DNA of 64,000 nt from Streptomyces sp. TG1A-8 (GTDB taxonomy: Bacteria > Actinomycetota > Actinomycetes > Streptomycetales > Streptomycetaceae): positions 2,232,001 through 2,296,000 of the forward strand of contig NZ_JASTLB010000001.1 in the NCBI RefSeq assembly GCF_030499535.1, given 5' to 3'. Of this stretch, positions 9,401-18,409 are shown one piece after another (within the stretch, counting starts at the first letter, position 1; every line of letters begins with the position of its first letter). Made by a program: the position numbers and the translations under genes. The notes under the pieces were generated by a model. The model was not told the DNA's origin, searched no databases, and was given only the letters and a program-made list of their open reading frames with translations.

Positions 9401-10342
9401 TTATGGGCCCGTTGTCAGGATCATGTTCCTCAGGGGCTCGCGGTTCACGAACCTGTTCAGCTGGTCCACCAGCAGCCGCCGGGCGCGCGGCGCGAAAGCC
9501 GAGGTGGGGCCGCCCGCGTGCGGGCTGATCAGCACACCGGGCGCCCGCCACAGGGGGTGCTCCGGCGGCAGCGGCTCGGGGTCCGTCACGTCCAGGGCGG
9601 CGGTGATCCGGCCGCTGCGCACCTGCGTGAGCAGCGCGTTCGTGTCGACGACGGGTCCGCGGGCGACGTTGACGAGCAGCGCCCCGTCCTTCATCCGGCC
9701 CAGGAACCCGGCGTCCACCAGGCCCCGGGTGGTCTCCGTGAGGGGCGTGGAGAGGATCACGACGTCCGCTTCCGGGAGCAGCGAGGGCAGGGCGGTGAAC
9801 GGGTGCACGGGACCGCGCGCCGTGGCACGCCCGGAGCGCGCGACGCGCGCCACCCGCGCGAGTTCGAAGGGTTCGAGCCGGTCCTCGATGGCGGCGCCGA
9901 TGGAGCCGTAGCCGACGATGAGGACACCGCGGTCGGCGAGGGCCGGGCGGAACCCGCCGAGCCACTCGCCCCGGTCCTGGGCCCGCACGAAGTCGGGGAC
10001 GCCGCGCAGGGAGGCGAGGATCAGGGCCAGCGTCAGCTCGGCGGTGCTGGCCTCGTGGACCCCGCGCGCGTTGCACAGCCGCACCCCGGCACGCAGATGG
10101 GGGAGGCCGGGCTCGACGTGGTCGATGCCGGCCGAGAGCGTCTGCACGACCTGGACGGCCCCCATCGCGGGCAGCGGACGTACGCCCACCGTCGACGGCT
10201 TCATGTAGGGCACGACGTAGAAGACGCAGTCGCCCGGGTCCGCGGGGAACTCCTCACCCCCGTCCCAGAACAGGTACCGGGGCCCCTCGGGCAGTCCTTC
10301 GATGTCCTCCGGCGGGAGGGGAAGCCATACGTCTGCGGTCAT
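9401..10342 (-). CDS. 2-hydroxyacid dehydrogenase (NAD-dependent)
   Basis: Member of the D-isomer-specific 2-hydroxyacid dehydrogenase family, 313 aa. Rossmann motif GYGSIG near residue 146, the substrate-binding arginine in VNVARGPVVD, the catalytic glutamate in DPEPLPPEHPLW and catalytic histidine in SPHAGGPTSAF are all present, so it should be active. It lacks the ACT domain of SerA. Substrate is not evident; glyoxylate/hydroxypyruvate or phenylpyruvate-type acids are usual. ATG 10342 has no good ribosome site. Divergent from the aldo/keto reductase with 76 bases between. Confidence 0.85.
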   Translation of the reverse strand: MTADVWLPLPPEDIEGLPEGPRYLFWDGGEEFPADPGDCVFYVVPYMKPSTVGVRPLPAMGAVQVVQTLSAGIDHVEPGLPHLRAGVRLCNARGVHEASTAELTLALILASLRGVPDFVRAQDRGEWLGGFRPALADRGVLIVGYGSIGAAIEDRLEPFELARVARVARSGRATARGPVHPFTALPSLLPEADVVILSTPLTETTRGLVDAGFLGRMKDGALLVNVARGPVVDTNALLTQVRSGRITAALDVTDPEPLPPEHPLWRAPGVLISPHAGGPTSAFAPRARRLLVDQLNRFVNREPLRNMILTTGP

Positions 10343-10418
10343 GCCCAGGAGGCTATGTCAGGCGAACACCCGTGCAGAGGTTAGGTTGGGGGCCGGGCTG
10401 AGGGAGGTTCACGGGCAG

Positions 10419-11417
10419 GTGGAGCGCAGGACGATCGGCGCGGGGGCGCCCGCGGTGGGGGCCGTCGGACTCGGGTGCATGCCGATGAGCTGGGCCTACA
10501 GCGGGTCCCGGCGGCGCGGCGAGGAGTCGATCAGGGCGGTGCACCGGGCGCTGGACCTGGGCGCGACCCTGCTGGACACGGCGGACATGTACGGGCCCTT
10601 CACCAACGAGCTGCTGCTCGGACGGGTGCTGAAGGAACGGCGCGCGGACGCCTTCGTGTCGACGAAGGTGGGGCTGCTCGTGGGTGAGCAGCACATCGTG
10701 GCCAACGGCCGCCCGGGGTACGTGAAGCGGGCCTGCGACGCCTCGCTGCGGCGGCTGCAGACGGACGTGATCGACCTCTACCAGCTGCACCGCGCCGACC
10801 CGGAGGTCCCGGTCGAGGAGACGTGGGGCGCGATGGCCGAACTGGTGCGGGCCGGAAAGGTGCGGGCGCTGGGCCTGTGCGCGGTGGGCGCGCGCGGCGG
10901 GCGCCGCTCCGGGTCCCGGCCGTACGACGCGACCCTGGGCCAGCTGCAGCGGGTGCAGCAGGTCTTCCCGGTGGCCGCGGTGCAGGCCGAGCTGTCGGTG
11001 TGGTCGCCGGAGGCGCTGGAGGCGCTGCTGCCGTGGTGTGCGGAGCGGGGGGTGGGTTTCCTGGCGGCGATGCCGCTGGGCAGCGGCTTCCTGACCGGCA
11101 CGCTCACCCCGGGCGAGGGCTTCGAGCCGGACGACCCGCGCGCCCGCCACCCGCGCTTCACCGCCGAGATGATGGCCGCCAACCAGCCGATCGTCGCGGG
11201 CCTGCGCCGGATCGCCCGCCGCCACGGCGAGCACGTCACCCCGGCCCAGGTGGCCCTGGCCTGGGTCCTGGCCCAGGGCCGGCACGTGATCGCGGTGCCC
11301 GGCACCAAGCGGGAGCGCTGGGCGGCGGAGAACGCGGCTGCGGCCGGGCTGCGGCTGACCCCGCGGGACCTGGTGGAGGTGTCCTGGCTGCCGGCGGCGC
11401 AGGGGTCGTGGGACTGA
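10419..11417 (+). CDS. Aldo/keto reductase
   Basis: NADPH-dependent carbonyl reductase of the AKR superfamily, 332 aa. The catalytic tetrad is visible: Asp and Tyr in DTADMYG, Lys in STKVGLL, His in LYQLHRADP; the NADP-binding C-terminal part PGTKRERWAAENAAAA is conserved. GTG 10419 begins ERRTIGAGAPAVGAVGLGCM, the normal family start; GGGAGG lies 11 bases upstream, a long spacing. Substrate unknown. A TAGGTT hexamer at 10382-10387 could be its -10 box. The lipoprotein dehydrogenase follows after 103 bases. Confidence 0.88.
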   Translation: MERRTIGAGAPAVGAVGLGCMPMSWAYSGSRRRGEESIRAVHRALDLGATLLDTADMYGPFTNELLLGRVLKERRADAFVSTKVGLLVGEQHIVANGRPGYVKRACDASLRRLQTDVIDLYQLHRADPEVPVEETWGAMAELVRAGKVRALGLCAVGARGGRRSGSRPYDATLGQLQRVQQVFPVAAVQAELSVWSPEALEALLPWCAERGVGFLAAMPLGSGFLTGTLTPGEGFEPDDPRARHPRFTAEMMAANQPIVAGLRRIARRHGEHVTPAQVALAWVLAQGRHVIAVPGTKRERWAAENAAAAGLRLTPRDLVEVSWLPAAQGSWD

Positions 11418-11520
11418 TCGCGCGCATGCGGCGGGGGCGGATCGGGAACCCTTCAGGGCGCGAGCGGTGTACGACCGGGCGAAGCCGCCGCCCGGACGCC
11501 GCCCCGAAGGGACCGTGACC

Positions 11521-12678
11521 GTGCCACGTCGAACCGTGCCCGCCCTGCTGGCCGCGGCCGCCCTGCTGCTGTCGGCCGGCTGCTCCTCCGGCGGCGACGG
11601 GGGGTTCCCGGCCGGCGCGCCCAGCTCACGGGCGGGCACGGCGCCGGGCCCCTCCGCGCGGGCCACCGGGCCGGCCCCGCCGGCCAAGGGCTCGGTGAAG
11701 GTGCTGCGCACGGTGGCCGAGGGCCTGAGGAGCCCGTGGGGCCTGGCCCCGCTGCCCGGCGGGGGTCTGCTGGTCTCCTCCCGCGACGAGGGGACGATCA
11801 CCCGGATCGACGGCCGGACGGGCGCGAGGACCGAGCTGGGCAGGGTGTCCGGGGTCTCCCCGGACGGTGAGGGCGGCCTGCTCGGCATCGCCCTGTCCCC
11901 CGCCTTCGCCTCGGACCGCATGATCTACGCCTACTTCACCTCCGCCTCGGACAACCGCATCGTGCGCGTGCTGTACGACGGCAGGAGGCCGGCCGGTGAG
12001 CAGCTGGGCGCCCCGGACACCGTCTTCAAGGGAATCCCCAAGGGGTTCGTCCACAACGGCGGCCGGATCGCCTTCGGCCCGGACGGGATGCTCTACGCGG
12101 GCACCGGCGAGAGCGGCGAGCGGGGTCTGGCGCAGGACCGCGGGTCGCTGGGCGGCAAGATCCTCCGGATGACCCCGGAGGGCGAACCGGCCCCGGGCAA
12201 CCCCTTCCCGGACTCCCCGGTGTACTCGTACGGCCACCGCAACGTGCAGGGCCTGGCCTGGGACGCCCACCAGCGGCTGTTCGCCTCGGAGTTCGGGCAG
12301 GACACCTGGGACGAGCTGAACGCGGTCGAGCCGGGCGGCGACTACGGCTGGCCGGACGCCGAGGGCAGGTCCTCCAACGCCCGCTTCCGGAACCCGGTGG
12401 CCCAGTGGCACACCGACGACGCCTCGCCCAGCGGCATCGCGTACGCCGACGGCGTGATCTGGATGGCCGGGCTGAAGGGCCGGCGCCTGTGGCGGATCCC
12501 GCTGGAGGGCACCCGGGCCTCGGCGAGCCCCCAGCCGTTCCTCACCGGCGCGTACGGCCGCCTGCGCACGGTGGTCGCGGCGGGCGGCGACAGGCTCTGG
12601 CTGGTGACGAGCAACACGGACGGCCGGGGCTCGCCGAAGAAGGGGGACGACAGGGTCCTGGAGGTCCGGGTGAGGTGA
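11521..12678 (+). CDS. PQQ-dependent sugar dehydrogenase-like lipoprotein (GDSH family)
   Basis: Secreted, lipid-anchored six-bladed beta-propeller of the glucose/sorbosone dehydrogenase family, 385 aa. Signal sequence PRRTVPALLAAAALLLSAGC has a clear lipobox (LSAGC), followed by a Ser/Pro/Ala linker. Typical blade motifs are SPWGLAPLPGGGLLVSSRDEG, GGLLGIALSPAFASD, HNGGRIAFGPDGMLYAGTGE, YGHRNVQGLAWD and EFGQDTWDELN. The second of two GTGs was chosen (11521) because GAAGGG lies 9 bases upstream, and it gives a short n-region. Members oxidise aldose sugars outside the cell; real substrate and PQQ use are unproven here. Confidence 0.85.
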   Translation: MPRRTVPALLAAAALLLSAGCSSGGDGGFPAGAPSSRAGTAPGPSARATGPAPPAKGSVKVLRTVAEGLRSPWGLAPLPGGGLLVSSRDEGTITRIDGRTGARTELGRVSGVSPDGEGGLLGIALSPAFASDRMIYAYFTSASDNRIVRVLYDGRRPAGEQLGAPDTVFKGIPKGFVHNGGRIAFGPDGMLYAGTGESGERGLAQDRGSLGGKILRMTPEGEPAPGNPFPDSPVYSYGHRNVQGLAWDAHQRLFASEFGQDTWDELNAVEPGGDYGWPDAEGRSSNARFRNPVAQWHTDDASPSGIAYADGVIWMAGLKGRRLWRIPLEGTRASASPQPFLTGAYGRLRTVVAAGGDRLWLVTSNTDGRGSPKKGDDRVLEVRVR

Positions 12679-12794
12679 GCGGAGCCGACCGCCGGCCGGG
12701 GGTGGGTGCGGCCCCTTTCCGGCGGACCGGGGTCCCGGGGCGCGCGGGCACGGGCGGCGCAGGATTCCCCGGGCCCCCGCGAAGTGCGCGCTCC

Positions 12795-13412
12795 TCAGCC
12801 GGCCGAGGGCAGCCCCAGCAGCGCGCCGGAGTACTTCAGGACGGCCAGGAGCAGGCCGACGACGCCGAGCGAGACGCCCGCCCACGCGACCGACTTGATC
12901 CAGGCGGCCTGCGGACGGCCGGGGGTGCCGAACGCCGGCCGGACGAGCACGACCACGCCGGTGATCAGCGCGAGCACCGCGAACAGGCCGGCCCACAGGG
13001 CGGTGGTGCGCCAGGCGTCGCCGTAGACCTCCTTGATCTGCGTGGCGACGCCGGCCGTGGTCGAGGTCCTCAGCTGGCCGACGAGGGTCTCGCGGGCGGC
13101 GGCGACCGTGCCGATCCAGCCACCGGTGAGCGAGACCAGGCCCAGCGCGGCGGAGACGACGGCGCCGGCGCCCTGGCCGACCCCGGACTGCTCCCGCTCC
13201 CCGGACCCCGCGTCGGCGGCTCCCGCTCCCGCCTCGTTCCCCGCTTCCGCCCCCACCCCTGTTCCCGCCTCCTCGGCGGCGTCCCCGGCCGGCCCCCGGT
13301 GCGGTTCCGCACCGCCGGCCGCGGCCCGGGCCGCGCCGGTGGCGTCCGCCCCGGCCGCCCCCGGCTCCTGCTCGTCGTCGGTCCTGGTGACGTCGTCCGT
13401 CTTCGTTGCCAT
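12795..13412 (-). CDS. Membrane protein of unknown function with acidic Ala/Gly-rich N-terminus
   Basis: About 205 aa from ATG 13412. The first ~95 residues are low-complexity (Ala, Gly, Glu, Asp), ending near GSGEREQSG. Three hydrophobic segments follow: one at AVVSALGLVSL-like residues, one at ALWAGLFAVLALITGVVVLV and one at VAWAGVSLGVVGLLLAVLKY. I recognise no catalytic motif. The frame is open further upstream, but the ATG followed by ATKTDDVTRTDDE looks natural. It converges on the sugar dehydrogenase gene and is followed upstream by a GNAT gene on the same strand, 35 bases away. Confidence 0.65.
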   Translation of the reverse strand: MATKTDDVTRTDDEQEPGAAGADATGAARAAAGGAEPHRGPAGDAAEEAGTGVGAEAGNEAGAGAADAGSGEREQSGVGQGAGAVVSAALGLVSLTGGWIGTVAAARETLVGQLRTSTTAGVATQIKEVYGDAWRTTALWAGLFAVLALITGVVVLVRPAFGTPGRPQAAWIKSVAWAGVSLGVVGLLLAVLKYSGALLGLPSAG

Positions 13413-13447
13413 GCCCGGAACCGTACGGACACTGTCTGAGAGGCGCC

Positions 13448-14023
13448 TTAACGTGCGCGGCGGGCGCCCCGTCCGCGCGCCGCCCGCCACTCGGGGGCCA
13501 GCACCGCCCAGATCTCGGTGTCCGCGCGCACACCGCGGTGCGGGTGGTTCTCCCGGAGCACGCCCTCACGGGTCATCCCGAGGCGCCGCGCCACGTTGAG
13601 GCTGCCTTCGTTGGCGGAGGAGGCGCGCCACTCCGCGCGGTGCATGCCGCGCTCCTCGAACGCCCAGTCCAGCAGCACGCGCATGCCGCGGGTGACGAGC
13701 CCGCGCCCGGCCGCCGCCGGCTCCAGCCAGCAGCCGGCCTCGCAGACCCCGCTCGGGGTGTCCCAGACCCGGAACAGCAGGCCGCCGACCAGTTCCCCCT
13801 CCAGCCAGATCCCGTGCAGGCCGCCCGCGTCGGCGGCACGCCGGTCGGCGTACGACCGGATCCAGGCGCGGGCGCCGTCGAGGTCGCCCACCACGTCCGG
13901 CAGGCCGATGTGCCGGCCGATGTACTCCCGCCCCCGGTCGATGTTGGCGAGCAGTTCCGGCGCGTGCCAGACCTCCAGGGGGCGCAGTTCGGCGCCGTCC
14001 TGGCCCAGGGATGCCGCGTACAT
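13448..14023 (-). CDS. GNAT family N-acetyltransferase (RimJ/RimL-like)
   Basis: 191-aa acetyltransferase of the ribosomal-protein-serine type. The acetyl-CoA loop is seen at AAAGRGLVTRGMRVLLDWAF, and the C-terminal motif NEGSLNVARRLGMTREGVLREN is the standard end of RimJ/RimL proteins. N-terminal RPLEVWHAPELLANIDRGREYI matches Streptomyces homologues. Substrate may be a protein N-terminus or a small amine; the sequence does not decide. The unusually basic tail (ARGRGARRAR) overlaps no other gene. Confidence 0.85.
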   Translation of the reverse strand: MYAASLGQDGAELRPLEVWHAPELLANIDRGREYIGRHIGLPDVVGDLDGARAWIRSYADRRAADAGGLHGIWLEGELVGGLLFRVWDTPSGVCEAGCWLEPAAAGRGLVTRGMRVLLDWAFEERGMHRAEWRASSANEGSLNVARRLGMTREGVLRENHPHRGVRADTEIWAVLAPEWRAARGRGARRAR

Positions 14024-14157
14024 CGTGCCGCTGTTCCTTCCGCCGTCGCGTCACCGGGACCGCCCCGGGCCTCCCACGGGCGCCCCCGCGTGCGCCCCGG
14101 CCGGACCGGTCCTCCGGCCCCGGGCCGGGGCCGGTGCGGGCACCGGGGCCGACGGCG

Positions 14158-14186
14158 CGGCCCCGGAGCGGATGCCTCCGGGGCCG
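14158..14186 (-). terminator. Hairpin after gatB
   Basis: CGGCCCCGGAG (14158-14168) and CTCCGGGGCCG (14176-14186) form a perfect 11-bp stem with a 7-base loop, 19 bases past the gatB stop on the minus strand. No U-tract. Confidence 0.65.
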
Positions 14187-14204
14187 TGCCGGCCGTCGCC
14201 CGGG

Positions 14205-15719
14205 TCAGCCCTCGCCGACGCCGAGCTTCTCCAGGATCAGCTCCTTGACGCGGGCCGCGTCGGCCTGGCCGCGGGTGGCCTTCATGACCGCGCCGACCAG
14301 GGCGCCGGCCGCGGCCACCTTGCCGCCGCGGATCTTGTCGGCGACGCCCGGGTTGCCGGCGATGGCCTCCTCGACGGCGGCGGTCAGCGCGCCCTCGTCG
14401 GAGACGACCTTCAGGCCGCGCTTCTCCACGACCTCGTCCGGGGTGCCCTCGCCCGCGAGGACGCCCTCGATGACCTGGCGGGCCAGCTTGTCGTTCAGGG
14501 AGCCCTCGGACACCAGGGCGGTGACCCGGGCGACCTGCTCCGGCGTGATGGCCAGTTCGTCCAGCGCCTTGCCGGACTCGTTGGCGCTGCGCGCCAGTTC
14601 GCCCATCCACCACTTGCGGGCGGAGGCCGCGTCGGCACCGGCGTCGATCGTGGCGACGATCGGGTCCAGCGCGCCCGCGTTGAGGATCGCCTGCATGTCG
14701 GTGGCCGAGACGCCCCACTCCGCCAGCAGCCGGTTGCGGCGGGCCAGCGGCAGTTCGGGCAGACCGGCCCGGATCTCCTCGACCCACGCGCGCGAGGGCG
14801 CGACCGGCACCAGGTCGGGCTCCGGGAAGTACCGGTAGTCCTCGGCCTCCTCCTTCACGCGGCCCGAGGTCGTCGACCCGGTGTCCTCGTGGAAGTGGCG
14901 GGTCTCCTGGACGATCGTGCCGCCGGACGACAGCACGGCCGCGTGCCGCTGGATCTCGAAGCGGGCCGCGCGCTCCACCGAGCGCAGGGAGTTGACGTTC
15001 TTCGTCTCCGAGCGCGTGCCGAACCTGTCGGCGCCCTTGGGCATCAGCGACAGGTTGACGTCGCAGCGCATCTGGCCCATCTCCATGCGGGCCTCGGACA
15101 CGCCGAGCGCGCGGATGACCTCGCGCAGCTCACGGACGTAGGCCTTCGCCACCTCGGGGGCGCGCTCGCCGGCGCCGACGATGGGCTTGGTGACGATCTC
15201 GATGAGCGGGATGCCCGCGCGGTTGTAGTCGAGCAGGGAGTGGGACGCGCCGTGGATGCGGCCGGTGGCACCGCCGACGTGCGTCGACTTGCCGGTGTCC
15301 TCCTCCATGTGGGCGCGCTCGATCTCCACGCGGAAGGTCTCGCCGTCCTCCAACTGGACGTCGAGGTAGCCGTTGAAGGCGATCGGCTCGTCGTACTGGG
15401 AGGTCTGGAAGTTCTTCGGCATGTCCGGATAGAAGTAGTTCTTCCGGGCGAAGCGGCACCACTCGGCGATCTCGCAGTTCAGCGCGAGCCCGATCTTGAT
15501 CGCGGACTCGACGCCGGTCGCGTTGACCACCGGCAGGGCGCCGGGCAGGCCGAGGCAGACGGGGCAGGTCTGCGAGTTGGGCTCGGCGCCCAGCTCGGTC
15601 GAACAGCCGCAGAACATCTTGGTCCTGGTGCCGAGTTCGACATGGACCTCGAGGCCCATGACGGGGTCGTACGACGCCAGCGCGTCCTCGTACGACACCA
15701 GGTCGGTCGTGGTGGTCAC
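14205..15719 (-). CDS. gatB: Aspartyl/glutamyl-tRNA amidotransferase subunit B
   Basis: Subunit of GatCAB, which converts Glu-tRNA(Gln) to Gln-tRNA(Gln), and often Asp-tRNA(Asn) to Asn-tRNA(Asn). GatB binds the tRNA and phosphorylates the mischarged amino acid. The 504 aa include the hallmark [20 protein letters not shown] (about residues 20-39), [11 protein letters not shown], and the C-terminal YqeY-like helical domain from about residue 360. The CGC and CPVC cysteines fit a zinc site. GTG 15719 has GAGGGAAG 7 bases upstream. It is last in the gatC-gatA-small protein-gatB operon. Confidence 0.97.
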   Translation of the reverse strand: MTTTTDLVSYEDALASYDPVMGLEVHVELGTRTKMFCGCSTELGAEPNSQTCPVCLGLPGALPVVNATGVESAIKIGLALNCEIAEWCRFARKNYFYPDMPKNFQTSQYDEPIAFNGYLDVQLEDGETFRVEIERAHMEEDTGKSTHVGGATGRIHGASHSLLDYNRAGIPLIEIVTKPIVGAGERAPEVAKAYVRELREVIRALGVSEARMEMGQMRCDVNLSLMPKGADRFGTRSETKNVNSLRSVERAARFEIQRHAAVLSSGGTIVQETRHFHEDTGSTTSGRVKEEAEDYRYFPEPDLVPVAPSRAWVEEIRAGLPELPLARRNRLLAEWGVSATDMQAILNAGALDPIVATIDAGADAASARKWWMGELARSANESGKALDELAITPEQVARVTALVSEGSLNDKLARQVIEGVLAGEGTPDEVVEKRGLKVVSDEGALTAAVEEAIAGNPGVADKIRGGKVAAAGALVGAVMKATRGQADAARVKELILEKLGVGEG

Positions 15720-15734
15720 GGTGTTACTTCCCTC

Positions 15735-15973
15735 TCAGCCCAGCAGGACGTCGTCGTCGCCCAGCCGCTTCAGCTCGCGGTAGAGGATGGCGAGGCCGGT
15801 GACGATGGCGGCGGCGGACACGGCGGCGTCGATCAGGCGCAGCGTGTCGCTCTCGGAGCGGGCCAGATTGGCCTGCTTGGCGACGCTGACCGCGCCGAAC
15901 GCGGTCGTGGCCATGGACAGGTACAGGCCGGACTTGGACTTCTTGAATCCCTTGGCCTTGGACAGTGCCTTGC

Positions 15974-15977
<4 letters not shown>
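15735..15977 (-). CDS. Small conserved-type membrane protein between gatA and gatB
   Basis: 80-aa protein: a basic N-terminus ([18 protein letters not shown]), a moderately hydrophobic helix, an acidic/basic middle and one clear membrane segment ([20 protein letters not shown]), ending in [11 protein letters not shown]. The GTG at 15977 overlaps the gatA TGA (GTGA), with GGAGGAGG 10 bases upstream; the apparent earlier valine is GTC and cannot start. The tight coupling to gatA and gatB suggests co-expression, but no role in tRNA amidation is known to me. Too short for confident family assignment. Confidence 0.75.
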
Positions 15978-17473
<1,496 letters not shown>

Positions 17474-17479
17474 GACGGT

Positions 17480-17776
17480 TTAGTCCTCCCCCAGGATCTG
17501 CGGCACCTTGAAACGCTGCTGCTCCTGGGCCGGGGCGCCGGAGAGCGCCTGCTCGGGGGTGAGCGAGGGACGGACCTCGTCCGGCCGCATGACGTTCGTC
17601 AGCGGGAGCGGGTGTGAGGTCGGCGGCACGTCTTGGTCGGCGACCTCGCTGACGCGGGCGACCGCGCCGATGATGTCGTCCAGCTGTCCCGCGAAGTGTT
17701 CGAGTTCTTCGGGCTTCAGCTCCAGACGCGCCAGCCGGGCGAGGTGGGCGACCTCCTCGCGCGTGATGCCAGGCAT
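17480..17776 (-). CDS. gatC: Aspartyl/glutamyl-tRNA amidotransferase subunit C
   Basis: 98-aa subunit that wraps round the GatA-GatB interface and stabilises the complex. The N-terminal [19 protein letters not shown] and the C-terminal LRPDEV-like segment ([18 protein letters not shown]) are the two conserved family blocks. AGAGGA lies 7 bases before the ATG. It is the first gene of the operon, which reads gatC, gatA, small membrane protein, gatB. Confidence 0.95.
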   Translation of the reverse strand: MPGITREEVAHLARLARLELKPEELEHFAGQLDDIIGAVARVSEVADQDVPPTSHPLPLTNVMRPDEVRPSLTPEQALSGAPAQEQQRFKVPQILGED

Positions 17777-17816
17777 GCAGCGATCCTCTGGGGTGAGTGC
17801 GTGTGGTTTGGGCCCA

Positions 17817-17822
17817 ATCCTA
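17817..17822 (-). promoter_or_regulatory. Possible -10 box for gatC operon
   Basis: TAGGAT on the minus strand, 41 bases before the gatC start, fits the TANNNT pattern. The nearest -35-like sequence (TTTCAC, 17848-17843) is 20 bases away, longer than ideal, so this is tentative. Confidence 0.3.
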
Positions 17823-17880
17823 TGGGGCGGGGCCGGGTGTCCGTGAAACGCTGTGCCGGGCCGCCGGCTCCCGGGTGCCG

Positions 17881-18375
17881 TCAGCCTCGGCGTCCGTCCC
17901 AGGTCCCGCTCCTCAGGAAGTGGTTGTCGTACCGCTCCTGGACCTCCAGCAGGCTCTCGGGGGTGAGTTCGCCGAGACGGACGCGCTGGAGGTGGCGGAA
18001 GTAGTCGAAGCGCTCGACACCCGGGGCGATGACGATCAGGAGGTCGGCGGTGCCGCCGGGAGGGGCGGCGAAGGCGTGCGGGCGGCCGGGCGGGACGACG
18101 ACCAGGTCGCCGCGGCGGGCGGTGACGACGACGTCGCCGGACAGCAGTTCCGCCTCGCCGTCGAGCAGGAAGAACATCTCGGCGGAGTTGCGGTGCAGGT
18201 GGGGACGGGCGCCGTCGGCGCCCTCGGTGAGGGTGACGCGCACGGTGGACAGGGCGCCCCCGCTGGCGCTGCTGTCGGCGAGCAGCTTGACGGCGACGGG
18301 CGCCCGGCCGACCACCTCGGCCTGCGCGTCGCGGACCAGCACGGTTTCCTCGAACGTCGGCACGAACAGGGACAT
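17881..18375 (-). CDS. Cupin-domain protein
   Basis: 164-aa small beta-barrel protein. Cupin motif 1 is seen as [21 protein letters not shown] (two His and one Glu as likely metal ligands) and motif 2 as [19 protein letters not shown] with the third histidine. This fits a mononuclear metal-binding cupin, but substrate and reaction are not evident. The C-terminal [26 protein letters not shown] may be a helical extension. AGGAGG sits 3-4 bases before the ATG. It begins only 34 bases after the GGDEF-EAL gene (RmdB-like) and is probably co-transcribed with it. Confidence 0.8.
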   Translation of the reverse strand: MSLFVPTFEETVLVRDAQAEVVGRAPVAVKLLADSSASGGALSTVRVTLTEGADGARPHLHRNSAEMFFLLDGEAELLSGDVVVTARRGDLVVVPPGRPHAFAAPPGGTADLLIVIAPGVERFDYFRHLQRVRLGELTPESLLEVQERYDNHFLRSGTWDGRRG

Positions 18376-18409
18376 GGTCCTCCTGGACGGGCGGGCGGGC
18401 TCTCGGCGG